A DNA stretch of 64,000 nt, from assembly GCA_934045075.1 (NCBI GenBank), contig OW203744.1, forward strand, positions 1,550,001 to 1,614,000, given 5' to 3'. Position numbers and translations under genes: made by a program. The notes under the pieces are model-generated. The model saw only the letters and a program-made list of their open reading frames with translations. It was not told the DNA's origin and searched no databases. Of this stretch, positions 20,130-30,591 are shown piece after piece (position 1 is the stretch's first letter; every line of letters starts with the position of its first letter). The stretch comes from Yponomeuta sedellus (Eukaryota; Arthropoda; Insecta; Lepidoptera; Yponomeutidae).

Positions 20130-20745
20130 CATATTATTAAAGGAGAAGATAAAAAGTATCCGGAACCGGCAGGCGTGCATGAAATGGCTAATGAACGTTG
20201 ATGAAGCGAAGGTAATTTGTCAGGTAGTTTGTAAATGGCAGTCCCTGGTTATTCAATTCAATTCAATTCAATATATTTATTTCAGACATAACATCCATAT
20301 TGTTTAAAATTAATTAATGAAGAATAATAATAATAATTGGCCTATTTTTTTTTCATCTACTTAATGAGATGGTTTATACAGCGTCCAGTGGTATCTTCAC
20401 TCACACTAGCTGGGTGAAGGGACCACTCCGACGCTGTAGTGCCTGGGACATGGTTTTATAGATAAAACAAACAAAATACACTACAATAGTGATAGATAAT
20501 AATAATAATAATAAATAAATTTAAACTTAAATTGAAAATTGGAACCAATAAGTTCTTGAATAAATCACTTGAATGTTCTCAAGTGCTTTATTCAAAAAAT
20601 TAATAATTACAAACAAAATATTTTGCGCCTTAGCCACTATCTGAGATGCCGCTGTTCCTTTGACCACATGACAGGGCAGTCATATCTGAACTCTCAGGAT
20701 GCTGTTATGCGTACCCCTCTGGGATACAGGCGTGAGGTTATGTTA
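20130..20745 (+). mobile_element. Family H LINE 3' end split by a nested retroposon
   Basis: Family H sequence stops at CAGTCCCTGGT (20238) and resumes at TACCCCTCTGGGATACAGGC (20707), ending in a TTATGTTATGTTA tail. Confidence 0.7.
20239..20706 (-). mobile_element. Nested retroposon with (GAATT)n tail
   Basis: Left end ATTCAATTCAATTCAAT is a reverse (GAATT)n 3' tail next to TATTTATTTCAG. Contains a family I piece (20365-20460). Confidence 0.6.
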
Positions 20746-21046
20746 TGTTACATTTGGCAAACTCCGATTACGGAACCCTAAAAGGCAAAAAAACATGTGA
20801 CTACCAGCCAGCTTACCACATACTTTTGGCTTAGGCTTGTAGGTCCTATTGGCAAATGGTCGCCTGTCAAGAGAGATTAGACAGCAGTGTCCATTGTTCG
20901 ATTTATAGTTCCAAGTGGAGACGGCTCCTTCGTGGAAAAAGTCGGAACAGCGGTGAATCGGCCATTTAAAATTACGAGCATTCTGTATTGAATTGGCAGT
21001 TTATTGCTAGCGCGAAAAGGTGTTTTATATGCCATTGAATTACGAT
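20746..21046. other. Intron, old repeat trace only
   Basis: GATTACGGAACCCTAAAAGGC near 20765 resembles a family Y end. Nothing else recognised. Confidence 0.4.
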
Positions 21047-21320
21047 GAAGCCAATTTGGGTTCATTCTAGACCCTAATTCTGTAAAAGTATAAAATAGTT
21101 ATGAACTGTTTTGGTAAGGGACGTCCCAGGCGGACATATATCGACCAAATAGGGGACGTATTAGCAAAGGGGAAGATAAAATGTACCCGGAACCGGCTTG
21201 CGTGCATGCAAGGACTTATAAACGTTGATGAAGCGAAGGTGATCTGTCAGGATCGTGGCAAGTGGCAGTCCGTGGTCTCTGCCTACCCCTCTAGGGTACA
21301 GGCGTGAGGTTATGTATGTA
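21047..21320 (+). mobile_element. Family H LINE 3' region, best copy
   Basis: Open frame MNCFGKGRPRRTYIDQIGDV, then NVDEAKVICQDRGKWQSVVS, typical of a non-LTR ORF2 C-terminus, followed by the GGCGTGAGGTTATGTATG 3' end. Confidence 0.75.
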
Positions 21321-21635
21321 TGCAACTGTTTAGATAATAATAAATGTAGAGTTTCTTTCTTAGCTTCATCGCCAACGGCATCCACAATACAAGCTAAGCC
21401 TAGTGTGGGAGCCGAAGACCAAACATATTTGTAATTTGCTTTCAATCAATAAATATTGAATGCCGATTTCGAGGCGCCGATTTCGTCATTGCGAGCCTAT
21501 AGAGTAACTTGATTTTCGTGTCTTTTGGGATGTGTAAAGCGGTCTTTTTAGCTACTTGATAATCTAGTTGGTCCTACTACGTCGTAGCGGTAGCGCTTTG
21601 TGTGTTAGGCTAAAGCCTGGGTCTAGGAGGATTGA
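21321..21635. other. Intron, nothing recognised
   Basis: No shared repeat or coding frame. Confidence 0.4.
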
Positions 21636-22440
21636 CGGCCTCGGTGGCGCAGCGGTTTAGCACGCTGCTGTAAAACCGAAGGTCTCGTGTTCGATCCCCG
21701 GCCGGGTCAAATTAGGAAACGAACTTTTCTAGTTTGTCTCGGGTTTTGGATGTTATCTATGTATTTATTGTATTAAATCTATCGTCGAGTTAGCACCTAT
21801 AACACAAGTCATTTAAAAGGAATGCCAATAAGACGAAATAAAGAATGTAAACAAAGTTTCAGGGGTTCTAAACATTTTTATTTGAATAAATCATAGCTAT
21901 ACAAATTTCGGATTCTTTATTCTAATCGCTGTCGTCTGTACTAGTCAAATATGATTCACCGGAAGAGTCCTAGGCTGTCTAGAGCCGCCAGGCTGTGATT
22001 TCGTAATTAAAACCAACAAATATATACAATAACAGCAAAAATCAACAAGAAAACTAACGGTAACGGATTAATAAACACAATAAACTTAGTAAATACGGAA
22101 ACGAAAAAATACGTATCACTTCAAACGCAATCTAAACGCAATCTAAACAGGAATGAACTATTATATTTCACAAAATAGTGGATGACACCAAATGTTGACA
22201 ACTACCGTACAGAAAGTTTTCCTGTACCACGAAATACGCAACGACAGCTGTCGTCGATCAAATGACGCCATTACCGCATACGTGTGACAAGGACAGAGAT
22301 AATAATCGCTCACTATCGCAATGTAACTCAGTAACGGCCCGTTTGTTTACATTCTTTATCTCGTCTCATTGGCCTTCCTTTAGTTGTACTAAGTTTAGGG
22401 CTAACGAGATCTGTGTAATATGTCCATGAATATTTATTTA
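21636..22440 (+). mobile_element. SINE family Q interrupted by an inverted-repeat element
   Basis: tRNA-like head GGTGGCGCAGCGGTTTAGC..GTTCGATCCCCGGCC, body to CACAAGTCATTTA, then the insert 21816-22378, then TAGTTGTACTAAG to TCCATGAATATTTATT. The empty arrangement is seen at 26658-26900. Confidence 0.85.
21816..22378. mobile_element. Inverted-repeat element U (about 39-bp TIRs)
   Basis: Ends AAAGGAATGCCAATAAGACG and, inverted, AAGGAAGGCCAATGAGACG, continuing to AAAGAATGTAAACAAA. Target duplication TTTA (21812-21815, 22379-22382), compatible with PIF/Harbinger-type TWA targets. No transposase. Confidence 0.8.
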
Positions 22441-22684
22441 TTTAGGAGGAGGAGGAGGTCTAGAGTTTTGATTTACAATGCCTCCATTCATACAAGGCCT
22501 TGTAAATTCAATGAAGTAATGTGGTCATACCACGAAGACGCGTAGAGATAACATATTCAAACGTCTGTTCACTTTCAACACTTTCTTTTAGTTACGTGTT
22601 CGGTATTTATCCACCTACTCGGACAATAGTAGTAATAACTAAACACCTACACTGGTAAACCATCCCACAAAGAGACTATCTTCT
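22441..22684. other. Intron, short AGG run only
   Basis: GGAGGAGGAGGAGG at 22445; otherwise unrecognised. Confidence 0.4.
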
Positions 22685-22890
22685 TTTTTAGAATATTTTC
22701 GGGGCTTAATCGCGTAGTAATTTATTGCTATTTTACCTCGACGTTTCGACGACGTTACAGTCATCGTGGTCACGAGAAGACTGATGGCTGGCACCCGTTC
22801 GCATCTTCGGCTGATGAGGTTTCAGACTACCCTCAATCAGCTATCACAAAGCACTATTAGGGTTGCGACACACTACACTGACAATGTCGG
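22685..22890. mobile_element. Family E element, uninterrupted copy
   Basis: AGAATATTTTCGGGGCTTAA, GACGTTTCGACGACGTTACA, GTCACGAGAAGACTGATGG. Carries the intact CACTATTAGGGTT site that is occupied in the 42548 copy. Confidence 0.75.
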
Positions 22891-23299
22891 ACGATAAGCC
22901 ATGCGACTTTTTTCCACTCGAACACATCTTGATGACCGGATCCCACGTTTGCGACAGTTTGAAACCGCATTCCCGATTAAAATTTTTGTGTTTCTTAATT
23001 TCAACCGCTTCACGCACAATTCGGCTATAATAATGGGGATCGTTGGTCCGCTTAGTTTGTCCGATATAAGTCGCGAAAGTTTAAAATATGTTATCTTCTT
23101 TTTTATCGTTATTTTTGATCACTTCTGGTCAATAATTTAAACCCATTGATACCACATTGCAAATGTGGTATCAACTTTTCCTTTGTTGTGGCAATGATGT
23201 AAAAAACTTAGAATACAATACAAACTTACGAACCTCTGCCTCAAGATAAGAAAAAATTATAAATTTATCGTAAATATGTTAAGTTATTTTGTTACTATA
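22891..23299. other. Intron with a 13-bp-arm hairpin
   Basis: At 23139-23167 TTGATACCACATT and its inverse flank GCA. No gene seen. Confidence 0.5.
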
Positions 23300-23570
23300 G
23301 AAATGAAATGGACCGAACAGGTTTTATTCAAAGTAGCTTAGAAACGGCGGCTTGAACGTTACAATTCAAACTAAATGTCCATTTCAAAATCTAGATCATT
23401 TTTGAGAAAAAATGGGCAAAAAAACTACAAACTTAGTCTTTTCAAAGTCCTTAATTAACAGAGTTTACATAATTGTTGTAAAACATAGAACTCATGCATT
23501 GAGGCTTTAATTCCAGACCTCATTGTCATCTAGATAATCCTTTATGTCATAGTAGCCCGTCTAACAGTCG
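23300..23570 (+). repeat. Family F repeat
   Basis: Same markers as 14767-15047 (GAAATGGACCGAACAGG variant start, GACCTCATTGTCATCTAG). Confidence 0.75.
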
Positions 23571-23574
23571 ATTC

Positions 23575-23760
23575 TTAATTTTTTTTATTTTTTCTCCGTA
23601 AGAACCATCCTCGTACTTCAAGGAATATTCTAAAAAAAGAATTAGCGAAATCGGTTCAGCTGCTCTCGAGATTTGCGCTTACCAACATATACAGCGAATC
23701 ATTTTTATATTATAAACTAGCTGACCCAGCGAACTTCATACCGCCTAACAGTCGATTTTT
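23575..23760. mobile_element. Family N repeat, simple form
   Basis: CTCCGTAAGAACCATCCTCG, GAGATTTGCGCTTACCAACA and AACTAGCTGACCCAGCGAAC, the common arthropod LINE/SINE end. Foldback form at 31459-31826. Confidence 0.75.
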
Positions 23761-23801
23761 ATTTTTTTTAGCAAAACAGGAAGTAAGAAGGAAGGGCTCA
23801 C

Positions 23802-23929
23802 CTGTCGCTCTGGTAGAGCTCGACCGAGGAGTTGAGCTCTGCTAGCTGCTCCTTCAGCAGCTGGAGGTTGGAGTTGACGAAGCTCAGCTCCAGGGCCACG
23901 GTCTCCCGCAGCTTCCTGTTCGTTGTGGC
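23802..23929 (-). CDS. Rhp: Rhophilin exon: HR1 domain, C-terminal half
   Basis: 128 bp, enters in phase 0 and leaves after two bases of a Ser codon. Acceptor TTTCCACAG, donor GACAG/GTGAGC. It starts [17 protein letters not shown] and ends with [12 protein letters not shown], completing the HR1 helical hairpin. The introns on both sides are about 10 kb and carry many repeats. Confidence 0.93.
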
Positions 23930-24029
23930 CTGTGGAAAAAGTATTTTATAATAGTTAGCACAAACTTTTTCTATGCTTATAGAATTTAAAGCGTTCCGGT
24001 CGAAAAGAACCTTTTTTTTTCTTCTTCTT

Positions 24030-24330
24030 CAACCTTTTTTTTAACCGACTTCAAAGGAGGAGGTTATCAATTCGACGCGTATATTACTTATATTTTTTTA
24101 CTACTTTTTCGCATAACTTCGTCAAATCTTTACCGATTTAGATAAAAAAAAGTATATCTTGGAGTCGGTGCCAAGTTCCAGACCAGCACATATATTTTGG
24201 GCACCGACTCCAAGATATCCTTCTACAATACCTAGATAAATATGACTTTAGAATTTATGGGTCGTATTCGTTTAAATTATTTCTGTGTTTTTAGTGCCTT
24301 AGAGTACAGAAGTCGGTTTTTATTTTTTAT
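24030..24330. repeat. AACCGACTTC-type repeat with a 19-bp hairpin
   Basis: AACCGACTTCAAAGGAGGAGG start and an inverted AAGTCGGTTTTTA end. Internal perfect 19-bp inverted repeat at 24154-24172 / 24200-24218 (CTTGGAGTCGGTGCC). Confidence 0.7.
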
Positions 24331-24354
24331 TTTAAAAATTTTATTACACTATTT

Positions 24355-24740
24355 TTTCCAGTGGCATTTTCACTCACACAAAATGGTTGAAGGGACTACT
24401 CGGATACTGTAGTGCCTGGGACATGGTTTTAGATGGTGTAGGCTTGCCTAGCACCTTTACCATCCTGACAGCTTAATCAGCCTAGACCACAGGAAAGACT
24501 AGTCAATATCGGCGGAGCTAACCAAACCGCGCGTTTCCTCACGATGTTTTCCTTCACAGTTAGCGCGTGGTAGGTACTGCGACTACAAATTCACAAAGGT
24601 ACGTAACTTTGAATTTAATCAAAGTCATTAACGATAACAAATAACGAAGGACGACTGCAAAAATCCGTCGATCAAGCAGCCCGTATTCATCCATTGCTGC
24701 ACCTATACCGTTTACATCCATTGGACTGCACCTATAATAT
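24355..24740 (-). mobile_element. SINE family I, reverse
   Basis: CACTCACACAAAATGG..AAGGGACTACTCGG, GCACCTTTACCATCCTGACA and TCACGATGTTTTCCTTCACA. Same family as 25008-25290, whose tRNA-like head is intact. Confidence 0.7.
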
Positions 24741-25007
24741 AACTCCCCCAAAGGCTCCCCAGGACCTATACAGTAAACCAGGCTTTAGATCCTGTTAATG
24801 TACATATTGTAATTGTTATATAATGTAATGTATTGTGGCGATTTCATTTCATTGCGCCTTCAAGTCTATGCTCTCACACGTATCAAACCTTCTAGGCGCC
24901 AATAGTATAAAAGATATTACAATCAATCAAGCAATCAATCATAATTATATTTATTGTCACAAATTACATGTGCGGGGTTGTTTATAAGTACCTACATTAG
25001 GTTTCAA
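24741..25007. other. Intron, possible LINE tail
   Basis: CAATCAATCAAGCAATCAATC near 24920 looks like a retroposon tail; no more can be said. Confidence 0.35.
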
Positions 25008-25290
25008 TAAGCGGTGGTAACTCAGTGGGTAGAACCATGGACTGGCAAGCGAGAGCCCCAGGTTCGATCCCGACTGCGGGCATGTACCAATGACTTTGTT
25101 TAATTTCAAAATTACGTACATTTGCGAATTTGTAGTCGCAATACCACACGCTAACGGTGAAGGAAAACATCGTGAGGAAACCCGCGACTTGGTTGGCTCC
25201 GCACGTATTGACTAGTCTTTCCTGTGGGTTATGCCGACTAAGCTGTCAGAATGGTATAGGTGCTGGGCAAGCCTACACCATCTGTAGGCT
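25008..25290 (+). mobile_element. SINE family I with tRNA-like head
   Basis: GGTAACTCAGTGGGTAGAACC (A box) and AGGTTCGATCCCGACTG (B box), then ACGTACATTTGCGAATTTGT and the GTGTAGGCTTGCC end. Confidence 0.75.
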
Positions 25291-25291
25291 T

Positions 25292-25483
25292 GCCTACAGA
25301 TGGTGTAGGCTGGTGTGTCAATATCGAAAGGTTTAAACCTAAAGCATGCATTTTATTAAGTAAATAGATTTAGATTACAAGTCAACATTGGATAGGCAAG
25401 CCTACAGATGGTGTAGGCTGGTGTGTCAATATCGAAAGGTTTAAACCTAAAGCATGCATTTTATTAAGTAAATAGATTTAGAT
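25292..25483. repeat. Perfect 84-bp direct duplication
   Basis: 25292-25375 and 25400-25483 are identical over 84 bp, separated by 24 bp. Confidence 0.93.
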
Positions 25484-26117
25484 ACGTCACGTGACCCGGC
25501 CTTTTATCTGTCATTGTAGTGTAATGCACTAACAGAATTAAGGCCCAGCTCTTCTGCAATCACTGAAGACCAAAGTGAGCGTTACGGAGCCTTGTGCTAG
25601 TTGTTACGGAATCCTAAATATAATAGCTATGAAAGTCTTAAGAGATATTTCGTGCAAAACTATCCAAACAGACAATGACAATGTAAGCGATCCGCTTGAA
25701 GGCACTAAACTATATCTCTAACATCCAAAAAGTCTACACTCGACAATGAACACTTCTCAAGGTCAGAGATCACAGACCGTGGACTACTAAGCTTGGTTTA
25801 AGTTAAATTGGTTGCCTAGAGCTGCATAGTACAAGTTCCAGTGGGCAGGTCACTAGAAAATAACCTGGAATGAACTATTGATATACAGGGTGCAGCAGAC
25901 ACCTCTTCGGTCAGATAATAAATGGGTTACTTAGTGAGTTACAGCTATTCTAGCTGTGCCCCGCGGTGTTACCCGTGGCTTTTAGAGTTTCCCATGGGAA
26001 TAAGATATTTTTCCGCAGTAAAACGTAGCCTATCTGTTATTCCAGGGTGTCAGCTAACTCCATACCAAATTTGATTAAAATCGCTCCAGCCCGTTTATAA
26101 ATAAATAATAAATAAAT
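25484..26117. other. Intron; old retroposon trace
   Basis: GTTATTCCAGGGTGTCAGCT..ATTTGATTAAAATCG at 26035-26085 resembles LINE 3' UTR sequence common in Lepidoptera, followed by (AAATAAAT)n. Confidence 0.4.
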
Positions 26118-26300
26118 AAATATTGATGGACATAATATTACACAGATCTTGTTAGTACTATACTAAATACAAATGACTTGTATTACAGGTGCTAACTCGA
26201 CGATGGATTTAATACAATAAATACATAGATAACATCCAAGACCCGAGACAAACTAGAAAAGTTCGTTTCCTAGTTTGACCCGGCCGGGGATCGAACCCGG
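26118..26300 (-). mobile_element. SINE family Q, reverse, head truncated
   Basis: ATTGATGGACATAATATTAC to GACCCGGCCGGGGATCGAAC. Confidence 0.8.
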
Positions 26301-26657
26301 ACGACGTGACGTGAAGAAGTATCAAACATACACACTCACAAACTTGCGCCTTTATAATATTAGTGTGATAATATAATATGTGATGTGATAGTATGATGTG
26401 ATAGCATGATGTGATTGTACTACTACTCTTGCCATCAAAAGTACTAATTTGGGATATCCATTTGCTGGAAATAAAACGCTATTGGACTTTGTTAGTAATA
26501 GTTCTTTCGGACCGTAAAAAATATTGAATTGGTTTAAGGCTTAGAGAACTAAAGACTTAAATTTTAAATATTGTACGGAATCGGGCGTTACTTTGCGGAA
26601 ATCCATAACAGCATCAAAATGTGAAAACTATATTCTCATTATTAATTATTTATTATT
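26301..26657. other. Intron, short GTGATGTGATA-type repeats
   Basis: ATGATGTGATAG-like words at 26375-26415; otherwise nothing. Confidence 0.4.
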
Positions 26658-26900
26658 GACGGTCTCGGTGGCGCAGCGGTTTGGCACGCTGACTGTAAAA
26701 CCGAAGGTCTCGGGCTCGATCCCCGGCCGGGTCAAACTAGGAAACGAACTTTTCTACTTTGTCTCGGGTCTTGGATGTTATCTATGTATTTATTGTATCA
26801 AATCTATCGTTGACTTAGCACCTATAACACAAGTCATTTAGTTGTACTTAGTATAGCGCTAACGAGATCTGTGTGATATGTCCATGAATATTTATTCATT
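26658..26900 (+). mobile_element. SINE family Q, full length
   Basis: GGTGGCGCAGCGGTTTGGCAC..CTCGATCCCCGGCCGGG to TCCATGAATATTTATTC. Provides the empty-site reference for the U insertion at 21816. Confidence 0.85.
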
Positions 26901-26914
26901 TTTTTTGTTGCTCT

Positions 26915-26998
26915 AACCCGTGCTGAGGACAATTTTAAAAACCTATTTAGAGGCTAATAATTCCGCCCATGCCGGGACTCGAATCCGCGCCCTCTGGC
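26915..26998 (-). mobile_element. SINE family T, copy 8, fragment
   Basis: Tail and part of the T-arm only, from CTAACCCGTGCTGAGGACAA to CTCTGGCT. Confidence 0.8.
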
Positions 26999-27147
26999 TT
27001 AAGTCTTTCGCTCGGTCTGTTTGCAGCATCACTCGCAAGTGGAAATCGAGCTCAGGGCTTTGATAAGATTTAATAAAAAAATATTTTTAGATATATTTTT
27101 TAAATAAATATATCTAAAAAATATTTTTTTTACCGGTTGCCCCCGGG

Positions 27148-27383
27148 TAGAGTAACGGTGCAAACCTCTTCACACCATTTTAATTTCTTTTCTATCTATC
27201 ATTTTCAATTATTTAAATTATGTACGTCACACATTCTTCGATTTCGCTCATTTTTCATCACTACTACTTTACCCTTTGACCAGATCTGACTTTTTACCTG
27301 CTTATCCCTTTTTATCCAGTTTTTTCTGTTTTATTAAAATATTATACTAAATCTACAAATAAAACCACACCTGAAGTCGTTCC
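27148..27383 (-). repeat. Family P repeat, reverse
   Basis: Reverse complement of 39893-40133. Markers GTAACGGTGCAAACC and ACCACACCTGAAGTCGTTCC. Confidence 0.8.
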
Positions 27384-27630
27384 AGAGTTTATTTATTAAT
27401 TATAAAATTTATACAACGTTCTAAAGGTATCTTCACCAACTAGACAGTGAAATACACTCTTCAGAGCCCCCTGTAGAGCGTCACAAGAAAGGGTGGCACG
27501 GTCCGGCGCACACGCTTCTTTTTACAGCGCTTTTTGTCAGCGACGCTGTTTTGTTATGTGGGAGATTCAACGGTCGATGGCCATGGATGGGCCTCTTTCT
27601 CGTCACACACACCTTTTACATCTATGAGCT
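27384..27630. other. Intron, nothing recognised
   Basis: No shared repeat or gene. Confidence 0.4.
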
Positions 27631-27809
27631 CTAAGGCCAGAGTTTCACGGTCTTAGCGCGCTCGGACCGAGTGCGCCATCCGAGTAAACTAATGCTCCTG
27701 ATCGGACGGTTTTTCGTGACAACACCAAAATAACCAATCAGAAGCATTAGTTTACTCGGATTGCGCACTCGGACCGCGCGCACTAAGACCGTGAAAACCT
27801 GGCTTAAGA
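27631..27809. mobile_element. Family K foldback element, intact
   Basis: Arms of about 80 bp: TTTCACGGTCTTAGCGCGCT..ACTAATGCT and its inverse. Central GACAACACCAAAATAACC is the site that is occupied by a SINE in the copy at 30592. Confidence 0.85.
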
Positions 27810-27875
27810 CGTCTACACAGTAGGGACGCGGGATGAGACGTGGCGGGATCTCGCCCAGTCTGTTTTATTCATTCA

Positions 27876-27945
27876 GCCATCCATCCATCCATCCATCCGT
27901 CCGTCCGTCCGCCGTCCTTCCTTCCTTCCTTCGTTCATTCATAAT
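27876..27945. repeat. Compound CATC/CCGT/CCTT microsatellite
   Basis: (CATC)n then (CCGT)n then (CCTT)n. Confidence 0.9.
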
Positions 27946-29000
27946 TAATTAAATTATTAATTAAATAATTTATTGCACCTAAAGTTATTAAAGTTATGGC
28001 ACTTTTAGTTTGCAGTGTGCACATTTTGTATGAAAAGACTTGCACGGCATGCCGCGTCTTTTCCGCGCCTAGCGGTATCACGTCTGATTACAATGCCAGT
28101 GGTCATGGGTTTGATTCACCGAAGGCACCAAGAAGATGAAGTATATATCGGCTTATTTGTGATTGATTGGGGGCTATACTAACGGAGTTTAGAACAGAGA
28201 TTATATAGTTTTCAATGTTTTATATAGCGCATTTGTTTTTACCCTATGGTACTTTGATACTGTTATCTAAAAGTAATTTTCCTTTAATGAGGAATTTGGG
28301 GAAAAGGTAAAGGAGATTGACCATTTTGGACCAAATGCTGCCCAGGCGTGGGAGTAATTTTTTATTTTACCTTACATAAAAGGGTATTTAAGAAAAATAA
28401 TTAAAAAAAAAAAACATCCACGAGGTTGTGTAGTACCTAATAATATATCTTATGGTTTTTGTAGCACTTTAACTTTTGATATTTCATTTTTTTATAATAT
28501 TTACGTTGTTGTTTAATATTATTATCTTATTTATTCTTCCTCTAGTCAGGTCCCGACCTCGCAAGTATCGCTCGAAGCAAGTTTTTTGTATGTTGACAGC
28601 TTTGTATAGCGCTGTCTCTTTTTTCAATTCCAAGACAAGTTGATCGAATGGTACGGTACAAAATCACAGCGAGATTTGAGAGAAATTAAAAGTCTCGCTT
28701 CCTAATATTCAGATGTGTATGTGTCTGTCTCTTTCGCGCACGGTGAGTGAGAATACCTGTTACTCTGTACCTGCTCGGAACGATCGGCAGTTGTGCTCAC
28801 GTTGTTTGCCTAGTTTGGTTTTGGGGTGGGCTAGGCACGAAGACGTTGTAAGGCGGCCTGCTTTATTTTTAGATTCAATAATTATAGATGACGATGAGGA
28901 TGATTGATTAGGTATCATTAATGTTTACATCATGATCATGTGACGAATAAATGATTGATTTATTATAGCACCATCCTTAGCAAGTGTTATAATAGTAATA
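27946..29000. other. Rhp intron, no recognised gene
   Basis: About 1 kb AT-rich. CTAGCGGTATCACGTCTGA..GTCATGGGTTTGATTC at 28066-28120 may be a decayed tRNA-derived SINE head. Confidence 0.35.
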
Positions 29001-29468
29001 AATAATCCATTGTTCACAATATACCGTGTTTTATTTCAAAAAAACAGCTGTTGGTTATGATTTTTCGTCAATGTAAATCCTATGAAAAATATTTTTTTTC
29101 TCAGTACTCCTCGGATAGATTCTAAAGCGCTTTGGGTTACAGTCTGGTATTAGTCTAAGGAACATTATGTACCATGTTTCAATGTTGGGCAGCACTTGGT
29201 CCAACGTTCATACAAAAATGGTCAATCTCCTTTGCCGGGGAGAAGGGGGATAAGTTTAAGATTAGTAGGTCGGACCATTTTGGCAGGGAGGACATCCAAA
29301 AGAGAAAATCGGAGATTAGGATACTTAAAAAGCAGATAGATGTTCTGCTGAGCCGTAGGGCAATCCCCACTCACATAGAATACGATAAATCACAAATCGC
29401 TAAATTGTAGTTAAATCCACGTACTTATAAAAGATTGGATCGTGGCTAATGGCAATCCCCGGGCCTTT
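29001..29468 (+). other. Possible retroposon end leading into a microsatellite
   Basis: A 78-codon open frame (29174-29410) of unknown nature is followed by TAATGGCAATCCCCGGGCCT and a GAAT run. The arrangement is like a LINE tail. Confidence 0.35.
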
Positions 29469-29590
29469 GAATGAATGAATGAATGAACGAACGAACGAAC
29501 GAACGAACGAACGAACGAACGAACGAACGAACAAACGAACAAACGAACGAACGAACGAACGAACGAACGAACGAACAAACGAATGAATGA
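29469..29590. repeat. GAAT/GAAC tetranucleotide microsatellite
   Basis: About 120 bp, mostly (GAAC)n with GAAT at both ends and some AAAC variants. Confidence 0.95.
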
Positions 29591-29602
29591 GTGATTTATT
29601 TT

Positions 29603-29759
29603 AAAAACCTATTTAGAGGCTAAAAATTTCACCCATGCCGGGATTTAAACCCGCGACCTCTGGCTATTCATGCCAGCGCTCTTTCCAACTGAGCCAATGG
29701 GCGACTCACCGGCATCAGTGAAATTCAGAACCTCTTTACAATATTCTATGTTTTATTTT
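29603..29759 (-). mobile_element. SINE family T, copy 9
   Basis: 10-bp target duplication GATTTATTTT (29593-29602, 29760-29769). Begins at the internal AAAAACCTATTT site, runs through the tRNA-like core and 5' body and ends TTTTATTTT. Confidence 0.85.
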
Positions 29760-29769
29760 GATTTATTTT

Positions 29770-30344
29770 GCCACAAACACATGCTTACATAACAAAAATG
29801 ATAAAATATAGTGTTCGTGTGACAATTACACTTGGCCTCAATAACAAAGTTATTTTTGAACTAAAACTTTCGTAAGCACAACACATTGTAGACTTTTAGT
29901 CCAGATCTACTGAGACGAGCAACCGACGACGCGAGCTCCGTCTCTGCTCACCATGATTAAGCTCTGCGAATCGGAGCGAAACCTCGTCGGACTTTTCCGA
30001 TATAACAACACCCGTAAGTACATCCGGACTAAAAGTCTACAACAAAGTTATTATCCTATAGTTAAAGTCTGGCAGTCTGTTTTATCGAAAAACTTCGGCT
30101 ACACGTAGAATTGTGTTTACGACTGCCGGTTTTCACTTTTTAAGAAGCGAGAGGAGAAATGTACCGCAATTGCGCGGTTATGCCTTATAAACGACATTTT
30201 GGTTTTATTGTTTTTACGTTGTCAATAACCAGTCGAGGCCTATTTACTCCAGTCAAATAAGCTTATACTCTGTATCGATTCAGAGTGCTTTAGATATAAA
30301 TGCTCGTAAATCGTGGTTTGGTCCGCGATTTATTTAAATCTTGT
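29770..30344. other. Intron with a small inverted-repeat pair
   Basis: TTGTAGACTTTTAGTCC (about 29888) and its inverse (about 30028-30044) bound about 157 bp; possibly a small DNA element. Confidence 0.45.
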
Positions 30345-30575
30345 TTTTTTATATAGCCTATAAAAGTCCCACTGCAGGGCACAAACCTTCTCTTAGAGAT
30401 AGAGTGTGGGCTTAATTATCACGCGTGCCTAACGCGGATTGGCAATTTCAAGCGATGAGGTGGGTATTTCAACACCTTAGATACTCCGGTATCCTCACGA
30501 TGTTTTCCTTCACCGTTAGCGAGTGGTATTACTACTTTAACGTCCCAAAGTCATCGGTACATCACCTATTTACAT
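30345..30575 (+). repeat. Family J repeat
   Basis: AGCCTATAAAAGTCCCACTG, GCGGATTGGCAATTTCA, CACGATGTTTTCCTTCACCG. Copies at 43058, 49268, 50862, 58790, 60595. Confidence 0.7.
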
Positions 30576-30591
30576 CTAAAGTACTTCAGGT

